This document shows, piece after piece, positions 1 to 7,209 of a stretch of 16,635 bases of DNA (its first letter is position 1; every line of letters starts with the position of its first letter). The notes under the pieces are model-generated. The model ran no database searches. It was not told the origin of the DNA and saw nothing but the letters and a program-made list of their open reading frames with translations. Source of the stretch: Candidatus Cloacimonas sp. SDB. GTDB taxonomy: Bacteria; Cloacimonadota; Cloacimonadia; Cloacimonadales; TCS61. Where the stretch lies: NCBI GenBank assembly GCA_001412425.1, contig LKUH01000388.1:1-16635 (forward strand), given 5' to 3'. The position numbers were made by a program, and so were the translations under genes.

Positions 1-113
1 TTTTAATTGAGAAATTAACGAAAAAAGAACATATTGCAAATGATTCTCAATTACAAATTGTGTCAAGCAGGAATTTAGCATTATACCATCAAGACACAAA
101 AACACAAAGCTAA
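1..113 (+). CDS. possible C-terminal end of a gene entering from the left edge
   Basis: The third forward frame is open from the left edge for 36 codons and ends at TAA 111-113. The residues (LIEKLTKKEHIANDSQ..., ending DTKTQS) have a mixed, protein-like composition, but I recognise no family. The last codons run into a CACAAAG-type low-complexity stretch that looks like intergenic repeat, which weakens the case. An open run of this length can arise by chance in AT-rich DNA. If it is real, the Fur-box-like site at 35-49 would lie inside a coding sequence and would probably be coincidental. Confidence 0.25.
   Translation, partial: LIEKLTKKEHIANDSQLQIVSSRNLALYHQDTKTQS
4..53. repeat. perfect 10-bp inverted repeat with 30-bp spacer
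   Basis: TAATTGAGAA at 4-13 is the exact reverse complement of TTCTCAATTA at 44-53. The spacer of 30 bases is too long for a simple terminator hairpin, and no T-tract follows on either strand. Its right arm overlaps the Fur-box-like 15-mer at 35-49. The pair could be two half-operators or a coincidence of AT-rich sequence. Confidence 0.5.
35..49. promoter_or_regulatory. Fur-box-like 15-mer
   Basis: TGCAAATGATTCTCA matches the 7-1-7 Fur consensus TGATAATnATTATCA at 11 of the 14 defined positions, the same count as the site upstream of fur at 7210-7224. No target gene is evident inside the window: any leftward gene would lie off the edge, and the pseudouridine synthase starts more than 330 bases away. 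It may also lie inside a partial reading frame, so the call is tentative. Confidence 0.25.
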
Positions 114-218
114 GACCTGATACGCAAAGCACGAAGCGAGTGTAGATCGTATATTATATAAAAATGCAGTATAATTAATTGCATGATATTATAGTACAAT
201 TGCCTGTACTGTTAATTT

Positions 219-231
219 TGATTCTGAATCA
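219..231. promoter_or_regulatory. perfect 13-bp palindrome, possible operator
   Basis: TGATTCTGAATCA is a perfect 6-1-6 palindrome, the size and symmetry of many dimeric-regulator operators. It lies about 150 bases upstream of the pseudouridine synthase start. It does not fit the Fur 7-1-7 pattern when centred on its own axis. No regulator can be assigned to it. Confidence 0.3.
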
Positions 232-339
232 CTTCTATATTTAACCACAAGCCTGGTTTGACGCTGATTAATTGATTCAATAGAATTATTTCTCGCTTCT
301 ATCAGGGAATTGACTGATCTTGCATTTTTTAAAATTCTG

Positions 340-366
340 TTGACACTTGCTAGGCACGATTAATCT
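340..366 (+). promoter_or_regulatory. candidate promoter of the pseudouridine synthase gene
   Basis: A perfect -35 hexamer TTGACA sits at 340-345, 36 bases before the start codon. The best -10 nearby is TAATCT at 361-366, but its 15-base spacing is shorter than the usual 16-18. The hexamer is suggestive and the -10 weak, so the exact promoter is uncertain. Confidence 0.3.
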
Positions 367-381
367 GGAAATGAGGTTTGA

Positions 382-1308
382 ATGGAAATAATTAGCAGCC
401 ACATAGTACCGCTGGATTTAACTCCTGTCAGATTGACAGATTATATTTTACAGATCAGTGAAGATTTCCTGCCAGGAACAGCTTCCCGTAGTTATGTAAA
501 AAAACTGATCAAAAGCGGATTAATCTTTGTTGATGGCAAACCTGGTTCAACTGCTGTATTTGTTCAACCCGGAATGAAAATTGAAGTGCAGGAAGAGAAT
601 CGTAAACCAGTTAAAATCTACAATCTGAAAATGCCGGTCATTTATGAAGATGATTATCTGGCAGTAATCAATAAACCGGCTGGAATAGTAGTAAGCGGTA
701 ATCGATTCCGAACAGTTGAAAATGCACTACTGAACAATATTAAAACCCCAACTCAAGCAGATGCTTTACACTTACCGAGACCAATCCACCGTCTGGATGC
801 ACTTACTTCCGGACTTCTGATTGTAGCCAAGACCAAATCGGTAAGAAGAGAACTGGGAGAAATGCTCCAGAATAGAAAAATCGACAAAACCTACAGAACT
901 ATTGTAATGGGAAAAACTCCTGAAAGCGGATCTATCGATCTTTCCATAAACGGACAAAAAGCCTTAACTGAATATAAACAGATAAGAACCGTTCCCTCTC
1001 TGAAGTCAAAATGGTTGTCATTATTAGAAATTTATCCTCGAACAGGCAGAACTCACCAGTTAAGGATCCATTTTTATGAGTCAGGTTTCCCCATTTTAGG
1101 TGATAAACTTTATGGAAATAAGGCAACTTTATTCAAAGGAAAGGGTTTATTTCTAGCTGCTACCGGTTTAAAATTTCAACATCCTGTTTATAATAATACT
1201 ATAGAACTCAGGATTACTGAACCGGGAAAATTCCAGCTTCATCTGGATCGTGAAGAAAAAAGATGGAGAAAATATAACATCAATCCTGATTCTGCTTTAC
1301 AATTATAA
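382..1308 (+). CDS. RluA-family RNA pseudouridine synthase with S4 domain
   Basis: This 308-residue protein should convert specific uridines in rRNA or tRNA to pseudouridine in the cytoplasm. An S4 RNA-binding domain fills about residues 17-70, and the RluA catalytic domain follows from about 88. The hallmark motif RPIHRLDALTSGLL contains the catalytic aspartate D139, and the C-terminal family motif RTGRTHQLRIHF is present. Length and domain order fit the RluC/RluD/YlyB branch, but the sequence alone does not tell which uridines are modified, so no symbol is given. The start is supported by GAGG at 373-376, five bases before ATG. The gene is followed after 44 bases by a same-strand transporter gene and may be cotranscribed with it. 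No catalytic residue appears to be missing. Confidence 0.95.
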   Translation: MEIISSHIVPLDLTPVRLTDYILQISEDFLPGTASRSYVKKLIKSGLIFVDGKPGSTAVFVQPGMKIEVQEENRKPVKIYNLKMPVIYEDDYLAVINKPAGIVVSGNRFRTVENALLNNIKTPTQADALHLPRPIHRLDALTSGLLIVAKTKSVRRELGEMLQNRKIDKTYRTIVMGKTPESGSIDLSINGQKALTEYKQIRTVPSLKSKWLSLLEIYPRTGRTHQLRIHFYESGFPILGDKLYGNKATLFKGKGLFLAATGLKFQHPVYNNTIELRITEPGKFQLHLDREEKRWRKYNINPDSALQL

Positions 1309-1352
1309 TCAGCTTTTAAAAATCTATATTTAAAAAATTCAGGAAGATAAAT

Positions 1353-2630
1353 ATGTCGATACGGGCAGGTTTTAAAGAACTTAATCCCAATGTAAAATTA
1401 GCATTTGTATTTGAAGCCCTGCAGTCTTTCGGTCGCGGTATCTGGATGGGTAATATTCTAAGCCTTTATATTATCCTGTTTTCTGAGAATGCTAATGGCA
1501 TCTTTGGCTTAACCAGTAATGAACTGCTTGGCATTACAGCTGGTATTTCAGGTATTTCCATGACCCTGTTCGTCTTTCCTGCCGGTTATCTTGCCGACAA
1601 ATTTCCTCGAGACAGAATGTTGAAACTTGCTGCTTTGATTGGCATTATCGCCATGGGTTTCTTAGCTGTAGCGGGGAATATTATCCTTATCATGATCGCT
1701 CTTTTTCTGTGGGGAATATTTCAGGGAGTTACCAGACCTGCTTTTGAATCTATCCTGGCAGATTCTTTACCCAGCGGTTACCGTTCCGGCATTTATTCTC
1801 AGATCCATCTGGTCAGACAATTCGCCATGGCTTCCGGACCTTTTTTGAATGTTCTGCTTTTTCTCTTTTTCGGAGATTTCTGGGAAATATCCATACTTAA
1901 GACTGTTATGCTGGTCGGGATAATCATCTCTCTCTTCTCAACACTAATTTTATTTTTATTCCGTGATGACAGATCTATGGGTGACGACAGTGAATCTATC
2001 TACGAAAATCAGAAAAATAACGGTACTGATCTGCAAATTAACGATAAGCTTAACCGAAATAAACGTAAGATCCCGATCCTGCTGGTGACTTCCAATATAA
2101 TTATTGGAATTGGAGCAGGAATGACCATAAAATTCTTTCCAGTATTTTTCCGTTCCATATACTCTCTTCAACCAATTGCAGTTCAACTGATCATGGGATT
2201 TACGGCTATCTTTACCGGGCTTACGGCTATAATAGCACAAAAATTCTCTCTGACGCGAGGCAGAGCGGAAATGATATTCACTGTACAGATCATTGCTACC
2301 AGCTGTCTGGTCCTTATCAGTTTTTATCCCGCCCTCTATCTACTGGTACCACTTTTCATTTTAAGAGGATCTTTCATGAATGCAGCTCAGCCACTAAGCA
2401 GATCTATTCTGATGGATGTTGTACCCAAAAGGCATAGAGGTAAATGGAATTCTCTGGAAACGATCGCCTGGGGTCTGTTCTGGAATGCTTCAGCTGTGAT
2501 AGGCGGTTTCCTGATCGGAAATAATAATTTTCGACTCTGTTTTGTGATCACATCAGCAATATATTTTGTTGGAACCATTCCTATATTACTGCTGATACCT
2601 CTGGTCCATAAAGAGAAAAATGCCAGATAG
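1353..2630 (+). CDS. major facilitator superfamily (MFS) transporter
   Basis: This 425-residue inner-membrane protein has the two-halved hydrophobic pattern of a 12-helix MFS carrier. The signature loop after helix 2 reads GYLADKFPRDRML at residues 78-90, matching MFS motif A (G-x-L-x-D-x-x-x-R-x-x). A hydrophilic, charged loop at about residues 204-240 separates the N-terminal and C-terminal six-helix bundles, as is usual. An R-G-x-W motif (HRGKWNSLE) lies near the end of the second half. Its general look is that of drug-efflux-type MFS proteins, but no substrate can be assigned. AGGAAG at 1341-1346, six bases before ATG, supports the start. It lies 44 bases after the pseudouridine synthase gene on the same strand, and its end converges with the DUF4384 gene across 81 bases. 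Confidence 0.92.
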   Translation: MSIRAGFKELNPNVKLAFVFEALQSFGRGIWMGNILSLYIILFSENANGIFGLTSNELLGITAGISGISMTLFVFPAGYLADKFPRDRMLKLAALIGIIAMGFLAVAGNIILIMIALFLWGIFQGVTRPAFESILADSLPSGYRSGIYSQIHLVRQFAMASGPFLNVLLFLFFGDFWEISILKTVMLVGIIISLFSTLILFLFRDDRSMGDDSESIYENQKNNGTDLQINDKLNRNKRKIPILLVTSNIIIGIGAGMTIKFFPVFFRSIYSLQPIAVQLIMGFTAIFTGLTAIIAQKFSLTRGRAEMIFTVQIIATSCLVLISFYPALYLLVPLFILRGSFMNAAQPLSRSILMDVVPKRHRGKWNSLETIAWGLFWNASAVIGGFLIGNNNFRLCFVITSAIYFVGTIPILLLIPLVHKEKNAR

Positions 2631-2682
2631 TTGTTAAATTTAATCGAACTTGGAGAATCTACCCATCGAGTTTAAACTGGCA
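2616..2682 (-). terminator. possible terminator of the sigma factor/DUF4384 operon
   Basis: Read leftward, TGCCAG (2682-2677) pairs with CTGGCA (2626-2621), followed at once by TTTTT (2620-2616) and a pyrimidine-rich run. The intervening 50 bases contain further weak complementarity (AGTT...AACT, CCA...TGG) that could build a branched stem. The T-run and distal arm overlap the last codons of the convergent MFS gene. The long loop makes this a weak call. No terminator-like hairpin with a T-tract is seen for the rightward genes. Confidence 0.3.
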
Positions 2683-2711
2683 ATAATTCAGGAAGCTAAT
2701 TTGCAGTTATC

Positions 2712-3515
2712 TTATTTATTCTCGATCATAAATCTATAACTGTTAGCGGTCTCCAGTTCAGTTATCAACTGCTGCAGAATTTCTTTCCGCTTAGAGCCTG
2801 AACTTTTCTGATAGAAATTACCAAACATTTTATCTAAAGCAGACATCTCTTCTGCTGAAAGGCAAACATATATTGTCTCTAATCCCGGGTTTTCATCCAG
2901 ATAGTACCATTCATCCTCAGACGGGCAATAATGAACCTGTTCAGCTTCAAGAGGATTCCTCAAACCTCTTTCCGGATCGGGGAAAAGTTTTATTGGTTGA
3001 TTTTCGGAATTGATCTGAAAAATATAAAGATAAGCAGGTTCTTTCAGATTCAGCATTAAGCGGAAATTATCTTTTGAATTCAGAACGGGATATGAATCCT
3101 GGTTTTGTGTTACATCCATATCAATAGCGTGGTTTAATTCTTCCTTGTGAAGCTGAAGTAATATTTTATCTGCAGTTTCAAGTGGAGATCCAATGTCCTT
3201 ATGCATTTGGAAAGATAGCTCCAGCATGATCTCAGGTTTTTCAGCTTTCGCAACTTCTTTACGCGTGTTAAGTCTGGGAATTACAACTTCTCTTGGACAA
3301 AAAATCTGCTGGAAATTTGTTAAAGATATTATTATCACCATTATCATCGCTGCAGCACCTATGAACCAGCGACTTTTCTGCAGAAATGTAACCCGCTGTT
3401 TGGTTTTTTGCTGTAACAACTCATAGACTTCTGCAGTCGGCTTAATTTCCGGTAAAGAATCTAATTCCGCTCTAAACCAGTTTTGAAGAATAGTTTGAAA
3501 ATATTTTTCTCTCAT
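2712..3515 (-). CDS. single-pass membrane protein with DUF4384-like domain, putative anti-sigma partner
   Basis: This 267-residue protein has a cytoplasmic-type segment of about 49 residues, one membrane helix at about 50-68 (FIGAAAMIMVIIISL), and a large outer part. Residues about 147-225 resemble the DUF4384 fold: the run AYLYIFQINSENQPIKLFPD followed by an N-P-L and a P-S-x-D-E-W-Y-Y segment matches the family pattern of 'reads like a value, ends in LFP'. It lies 54 bases downstream of an ECF sigma gene on the same strand, where anti-sigma factors commonly sit. The short N-terminal cytoplasmic part could hold the sigma factor, but it lacks the HxxxCxxC zinc motif of classical ZAS anti-sigma factors. 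The role as sigma regulator is therefore inferred from position and topology. The SD is weak (GGA four bases before ATG). The function of the outer domain is unknown. Confidence 0.75.
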   Translation of the reverse strand: MREKYFQTILQNWFRAELDSLPEIKPTAEVYELLQQKTKQRVTFLQKSRWFIGAAAMIMVIIISLTNFQQIFCPREVVIPRLNTRKEVAKAEKPEIMLELSFQMHKDIGSPLETADKILLQLHKEELNHAIDMDVTQNQDSYPVLNSKDNFRLMLNLKEPAYLYIFQINSENQPIKLFPDPERGLRNPLEAEQVHYCPSEDEWYYLDENPGLETIYVCLSAEEMSALDKMFGNFYQKSSGSKRKEILQQLITELETANSYRFMIENK

Positions 3516-3569
3516 TATATCCGTAACCTTTCTGTTAATTATACTGAGCGGCAGGAGGATTTTGCAGTT

Positions 3570-4193
3570 TCATCTGATATTTTCACCAATTCCTTTTGCT
3601 TCCAGACATTCTTTCACTTTGAGCTCCGCTGTTTTGATCAGATTTCTGACCATGCTTATCGATCTTTTCATAACACCGGCAATTTCACGATAGACTTTTT
3701 CATTCAAATAGTACAGAATCAGAGCCTGTTTTTCTGAAAGGTTGGTCAATCCGTTCATACATTCTGTAATTGCTTTATGAAGTTTATCTTCAGTATATTT
3801 TTCTTCAACGCTTTTACTTTCATCGGCCAATGAATCTTCACTTATATAATTACCGGAAAAATCATCTTCCCTGCTACCGGAAGAAATTGAATAAGTCTTG
3901 TGTCTGTTATGTTTTCTGATCAGATCGACACAAATGTTATGAGCTATTCGAAAGACCCAGGTACTGAATTTAGCTTTACTGCGGTTGAAAGATTTTATCG
4001 ATTTTATAACTTTAACAAAAATATCCTGAACGACATCCTCCAGATCCTGAGGTGAAAGGTGATAGGCTGTTTTTTTGCAGTAAAAATAAAGGCTTTTTGA
4101 ATATCGCCGATAAAGCTCATCCAGAGCTTCGTTTCTGCCTTGCTTTAATTGTTCGATCAGAATATCATCAGACAAATGTTTCAATCTTGCCAC
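3570..4193 (-). CDS. ECF-type RNA polymerase sigma factor (sigma-70 family)
   Basis: This protein of about 207 residues directs RNA polymerase to a specific promoter set. Sigma region 2 covers about residues 22-97, with DLEDVVQDIFVKV at 50-62 and the core-binding/-10-melting stretch STWVFRIAHNICVDLIRKHN at 77-96. A charged linker covers 98-135, and region 4 is at about 137-196, with the helix-turn-helix in REIAGVMKRSISMVRNLIKTA. Regions 1 and 3 are absent, as expected for the ECF group. The longest frame begins with GTG at 4193, but that GTG forms part of AGGTGG (4195-4190), a good SD five bases before TTG at 4184. Translation may therefore start at 4184 (204 residues, sequence beginning KHLSDD after the initiator). 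The downstream membrane protein is a likely regulatory partner. Confidence 0.92.
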   Translation of the reverse strand: MARLKHLSDDILIEQLKQGRNEALDELYRRYSKSLYFYCKKTAYHLSPQDLEDVVQDIFVKVIKSIKSFNRSKAKFSTWVFRIAHNICVDLIRKHNRHKTYSISSGSREDDFSGNYISEDSLADESKSVEEKYTEDKLHKAITECMNGLTNLSEKQALILYYLNEKVYREIAGVMKRSISMVRNLIKTAELKVKECLEAKGIGENIR

Positions 4194-4445
4194 CTGATTC
4201 TTTTTTCAAATACTGATATTTTTATTCGACCTGTCAATAGTTTAATCAGTTATAATCACTTTCTGAACAGTAATATTTTTCTTTAAGGTAAATCTATATC
4301 GCTGGATGCTAAATTTTAAACTGTTACATAACAATTCCTGTTTAGCAACTTTTAAGATCAATCACCTTTTTTCAAGAGTTCGATTACGTGGCTAAACAGG
4401 AGTTTAACCACGAGCTTAATGTATCAATCTTCCCATCAGATTTTT
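4194..4445. other. 252-bp intergenic region between feoB and the sigma factor gene
   Basis: No reading frame of note exists here, and in particular no FeoA-sized gene on the minus strand. It serves as the feoB 3' end and the upstream region of the sigma operon. It holds the overlapping hairpins at 4336-4412 and a perfect leftward TTGACA at 4237-4232, 38-47 bases before the candidate sigma start codons. No convincing -10 hexamer follows that TTGACA at 16-18 bases. No T-tract follows the hairpins on either strand, so a standard terminator for feoB is not seen. Confidence 0.6.
4336..4412 (-). repeat. two mutually exclusive hairpins sharing one arm
   Basis: The segment CGTGGCTAAAC at 4387-4397 pairs with GTTTAACCACG at 4402-4412 (10 of 11 pairs, loop AGGA). 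The overlapping segment GTGGCTAAACAGGA at 4388-4401 also pairs with TCCTGTTTAGCAAC at 4336-4349 (13 of 14 pairs, 38-base loop). Both hairpins use the middle segment, so only one can form at a time in a single RNA. The motif lies about 33 bases after the feoB stop codon and about 140 bases before the sigma start. It could be an attenuator-like leader, an RNA-stabilising 3' end of feoB, or three decayed copies of one intergenic repeat. Confidence 0.55.
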
Positions 4446-6695
4446 TTAAAAACTGATATTCTTCTTCTCCAGTTTTCGTGACCAGATTTTCAAATAACTA
4501 TAGAAAGCTATTATCATGATAAAACAGATGAAAATCCACATGAATGATGTAGCTGGTTGGGATAAAAACTGACTGGTCTGATAAAATAAAGTGGCAATAA
4601 TCCAAGCCAGCGTGGTAAGATATAATACGGAAAATATTGCCCAGCGGGCACCTATTTCATTGTAAATTGTAGCTACTACAGCTACACAGGGCATATATAT
4701 AAGCACAAATAAAAGATAAGCAAAAGCATTGTTAACACCACCAAATCGTTGTTTCATTGCGGAATTTTCTGTTTTATCTTCACTTGCAGGCGTATCTGTC
4801 TCGGACTCGTCAACATTTCCGAATCCGTTCGGAATAGCTCGAAAAGCAGCAAAAATACCTTGCCAGAAATTAAATTCCTCCTCCCCTATTATAGTTTCAT
4901 CAAGTTGATTATAAAGAGCATCCAGTGTTCCCACTACTGTTTCTTTGGCAAATATTCCTGTTATTAAACCCACTGTTGCCGGCCAGTTATTCTCACTTAT
5001 TCCCATAGGATTGAATAATGGTGTGATTTTCCTGCCGATATGGCTTAATATGGAATTGGATGAATCCTGATTTCCAAAACTACCGTCAGTCCCGAAGGAA
5101 TTTAAAAAGCTTAACAGCAGAACAACCACCAGGATAACCTGACCCGCTCTGATTATAAAACTCTTCAGTCTTCGCCAGGTATGCAGCATAATTCCGTTGA
5201 AGGTAGGAATATGATAAGGTGGAAGCTCCATCACAAAGGTAGAAGTTTCACCTTTAAAAATAGTCCTTTTAAATAATAAACCGGTTAAAGTAGCTAAGAT
5301 TATGCCGATCAAATAAATCAAAAAAATCAACAATCCGGCGTTACGGGCAAAAAATACTGAAGCAAAAAGGGTATAAACTGGTAATCTTGCACCGCAGCTC
5401 ATGAAAGGATTAATAAGTATTGTCAAAGTTCTGTCCTTAGGATTTTCCAGGGTTCTGGTTGCCATAATAGCAGGAACATTACAGCCAAAACCCACAATCA
5501 TGGGAATGAACGCTTTTCCGGGAAGTCCTATAATGCGCATAAATTTATCCATCACAAAAGCTGCTCTACTCATATATCCTGAATCTTCCAGTATAGAAAG
5601 AGAAAAAAACATAAAAAAGATTGGGGGTATAAAGGTTGAAACCGTTTGAATACCCGCACCTATACCGTCAGCCAGAATCGTGATTAACCAGAGGGGAAAA
5701 TTCAAATTGGTCAAAAGATGACGTAATCCATCTACAAAGATCGTACCAACGAACTTATCAAAAAAATCTATGAAAGGGGCACCCACATTTATTGTAAGCA
5801 TGAATACAAGGTACATTACAAACAGAAAAATAGGGATACTCAGAAATCTGTTCAAAACCAGCCTGTCAATCAGGTCAGATATGTTCTTTCGCAATTCGCT
5901 GTCTTTATGTACGACATCTCTGAACAAGCCTTTAATAAATCCGTATCTGCCATCAGCTATGACTATACCAGTCTCGCTGTGGGTATGTTTTCTGATTTTT
6001 TCCGCTTCCACTTCTACCAGATCTGAATATTTATTGTCTGTCAGATCCTGAGCCAGTTCATCATTTTCCAGTAATTTAATCGCCAGCCAGCGTTCATCGA
6101 CATTATTTTTCTTCGCATAATCAGCTGATGCAGCGCTAATCTTCTCAATGCTTTCTTCTACAATCGAATCGTAGTACACTTTCGTTTTGGGCACATGGTG
6201 TTCTTCAACGTGCAGATTGATCTGATCCTTTAACTCATCTATCCCTTTTTTCCGGGAAGCCACCATTGGCACGACAATGCAATCCAAATGAGTTGAAAGG
6301 TGCTCAATTTCGATATTTATTTTTTTTTGAGAAGCTATATCCATCATATTTAAAACTACGATTAGAGGAATTTTCATCTCTAGAAGCTGGGTGGTAAGAT
6401 AAAGAGTTCTTTCCAGATTGGTGGCATCCACAATATTCACAACCAGATCAGGTTTATCCAGTAAGATATACTCACGAGCAACTTTCTCATCTAAGGAATA
6501 AGCAGAAAAAGAATATATGCCGGGAAGATCAATAATATTGAAGGAGTAATCGCCGTGTTTATATTTTCCTTCAATTCTTTCTACAGTAACCCCCGGCCAG
6601 TTGCCAACAAATTGTTTCGCCCCCGTCAGCGCATTGAATAAAGTTGTTTTACCGCAATTTGGATTACCTGCCAAAGCTATTGTAAAATTCTTCAT
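4446..6695 (-). CDS. feoB: ferrous iron transport protein B (FeoB)
   Basis: FeoB imports Fe2+ across the inner membrane, and its cytoplasmic G domain binds GTP. The 749 residues start with that domain: G1 GNPNCGKT at 10-17, the switch-I threonine in GNWPGVTVE (T37), G3 DLPG at 56-59 and G4 NMMD at 116-119. A helical spacer follows to about residue 270. The membrane part begins near 285 and contains the conserved Gate-domain motif SCGARLPVY near 430-438 and a second conserved patch MPCVAVVATIYNE near the C-terminus. A hydrophilic acidic loop at about 625-650 (DESETDTPASEDKTE) looks like a lineage-specific insertion. No FeoA domain is fused and no feoA gene is adjacent. It starts 21 bases after the fur stop, with AAGGAT upstream of ATG, so the two form an operon. 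Length is normal for the family. Confidence 0.97.
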   Translation of the reverse strand: MKNFTIALAGNPNCGKTTLFNALTGAKQFVGNWPGVTVERIEGKYKHGDYSFNIIDLPGIYSFSAYSLDEKVAREYILLDKPDLVVNIVDATNLERTLYLTTQLLEMKIPLIVVLNMMDIASQKKINIEIEHLSTHLDCIVVPMVASRKKGIDELKDQINLHVEEHHVPKTKVYYDSIVEESIEKISAASADYAKKNNVDERWLAIKLLENDELAQDLTDNKYSDLVEVEAEKIRKHTHSETGIVIADGRYGFIKGLFRDVVHKDSELRKNISDLIDRLVLNRFLSIPIFLFVMYLVFMLTINVGAPFIDFFDKFVGTIFVDGLRHLLTNLNFPLWLITILADGIGAGIQTVSTFIPPIFFMFFSLSILEDSGYMSRAAFVMDKFMRIIGLPGKAFIPMIVGFGCNVPAIMATRTLENPKDRTLTILINPFMSCGARLPVYTLFASVFFARNAGLLIFLIYLIGIILATLTGLLFKRTIFKGETSTFVMELPPYHIPTFNGIMLHTWRRLKSFIIRAGQVILVVVLLLSFLNSFGTDGSFGNQDSSNSILSHIGRKITPLFNPMGISENNWPATVGLITGIFAKETVVGTLDALYNQLDETIIGEEEFNFWQGIFAAFRAIPNGFGNVDESETDTPASEDKTENSAMKQRFGGVNNAFAYLLFVLIYMPCVAVVATIYNEIGARWAIFSVLYLTTLAWIIATLFYQTSQFLSQPATSFMWIFICFIMIIAFYSYLKIWSRKLEKKNISF

Positions 6696-6716
6696 TAAAT
6701 TCTTATCCTTACCCGA

Positions 6717-7148
6717 TTATTTATTCAAGCATTTTTTGCATATTCCGGAAACTACCAGATTGTATTCTTCTATTCTGAAATCATGCTTCTGAGCTATTTC
6801 GGCGAGTAATTTCTCAATCTGTTTACTTCCTGCTTCAATTATCTTGCTGCATTTGCTGCAAACCAGATGCAGGTGATCTCGGTGCCCGTAAATATACTCA
6901 TAACGATCTTTACTTTCCTGACGTAACGGATTCTTAATTAAACCGGCTTCAACCAGCAGAGGAATAGTTCTGTAGATGGTAGCACGAGAAACATTTTTAT
7001 GTTCTACCCTGATCTGATCGTAGAGAGTTTCAATATCAAAGTGATCATGATTCCGAAAAACAGCTTGTAAAATTATGCTTCTGGGATGAGTAAGTTTAAG
7101 ATTGTTTCTTTTCAGAAAATCCACAAAAACTTTTTCATAAGATTTCAT
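6717..7148 (-). CDS. fur: Fur-family ferric uptake regulator
   Basis: This 143-residue metal-dependent repressor has an N-terminal winged helix with recognition-helix sequence SRATIYRTIPLL at about 54-65, and a C-terminal metal-binding dimerisation domain. The hinge-region metal motif HRDHLHLVCSKC (89-100) and the terminal CKKC supply the structural zinc cysteines C97, C100, C137 and C140. H34 and H36 in the FRNHDHFD segment fit the second metal site of the family. PerR and Zur share this layout, but being first gene of an operon with feoB argues for iron sensing. AGGAAGG shortly before ATG supports the start. A Fur-box-like site and a promoter lie immediately upstream, so it probably regulates itself and feoB. 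Confidence 0.92.
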   Translation of the reverse strand: MKSYEKVFVDFLKRNNLKLTHPRSIILQAVFRNHDHFDIETLYDQIRVEHKNVSRATIYRTIPLLVEAGLIKNPLRQESKDRYEYIYGHRDHLHLVCSKCSKIIEAGSKQIEKLLAEIAQKHDFRIEEYNLVVSGICKKCLNK

Positions 7149-7170
7149 ATTTACCTTCCTGTCTAAAGGT

Positions 7171-7201
7171 ACTATAAATTCTGCAGATAATATGATGTCA
7201 A
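7171..7201 (-). promoter_or_regulatory. candidate promoter of the fur-feoB operon
   Basis: Read leftward, a perfect TTGACA (7201-7196) is followed after 19 bases by TATAGT (7176-7171), five of six matches to the -10 consensus. The spacing is longer than the ideal 17. Predicted transcription would start about 15 bases before the fur ATG, just ahead of its AGGAAGG ribosome site. The Fur-box-like sequence at 7210-7224 lies just upstream of the -35. Confidence 0.45.
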
Positions 7202-7209
7202 GCCTTTTA

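Larger units (their letters stand above)
1..381. other. intergenic stretch upstream of the pseudouridine synthase gene, rich in small palindromes
   Basis: No complete gene is visible in these 381 bases on either strand. The stretch is strongly AT-rich and holds many short inverted repeats: TAATTGAGAA/TTCTCAATTA at 4-13 and 44-53, ATGCA/TGCAT at 164-168 and 180-184, AGTACA/TGTACT at 193-198 and 205-210, TGATTCTGAATCA at 219-231, and ATTGATTCAAT at 271-281. It also contains a degenerate CACAAAG/CACGAAG remnant at about 87-137 and an ACCACAAG motif at 244-251. Some may be operators. The density may also simply reflect AT-rich sequence. Confidence 0.6.

Noticed and set aside
4387..4412. Strong hairpin as a rho-independent terminator for feoB
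   Set aside because: No T-tract follows the stem on the minus strand (nor on the plus strand), so it is listed as a structure and not as a terminator.
4194..4445. A feoA or other small gene hidden downstream of feoB
   Set aside because: The minus-strand frames are interrupted by stops and no FeoA-like sequence is visible.
4749..6051. Rightward open frames opposite feoB
   Set aside because: They mirror conserved FeoB codons and have no independent start signal or family resemblance.
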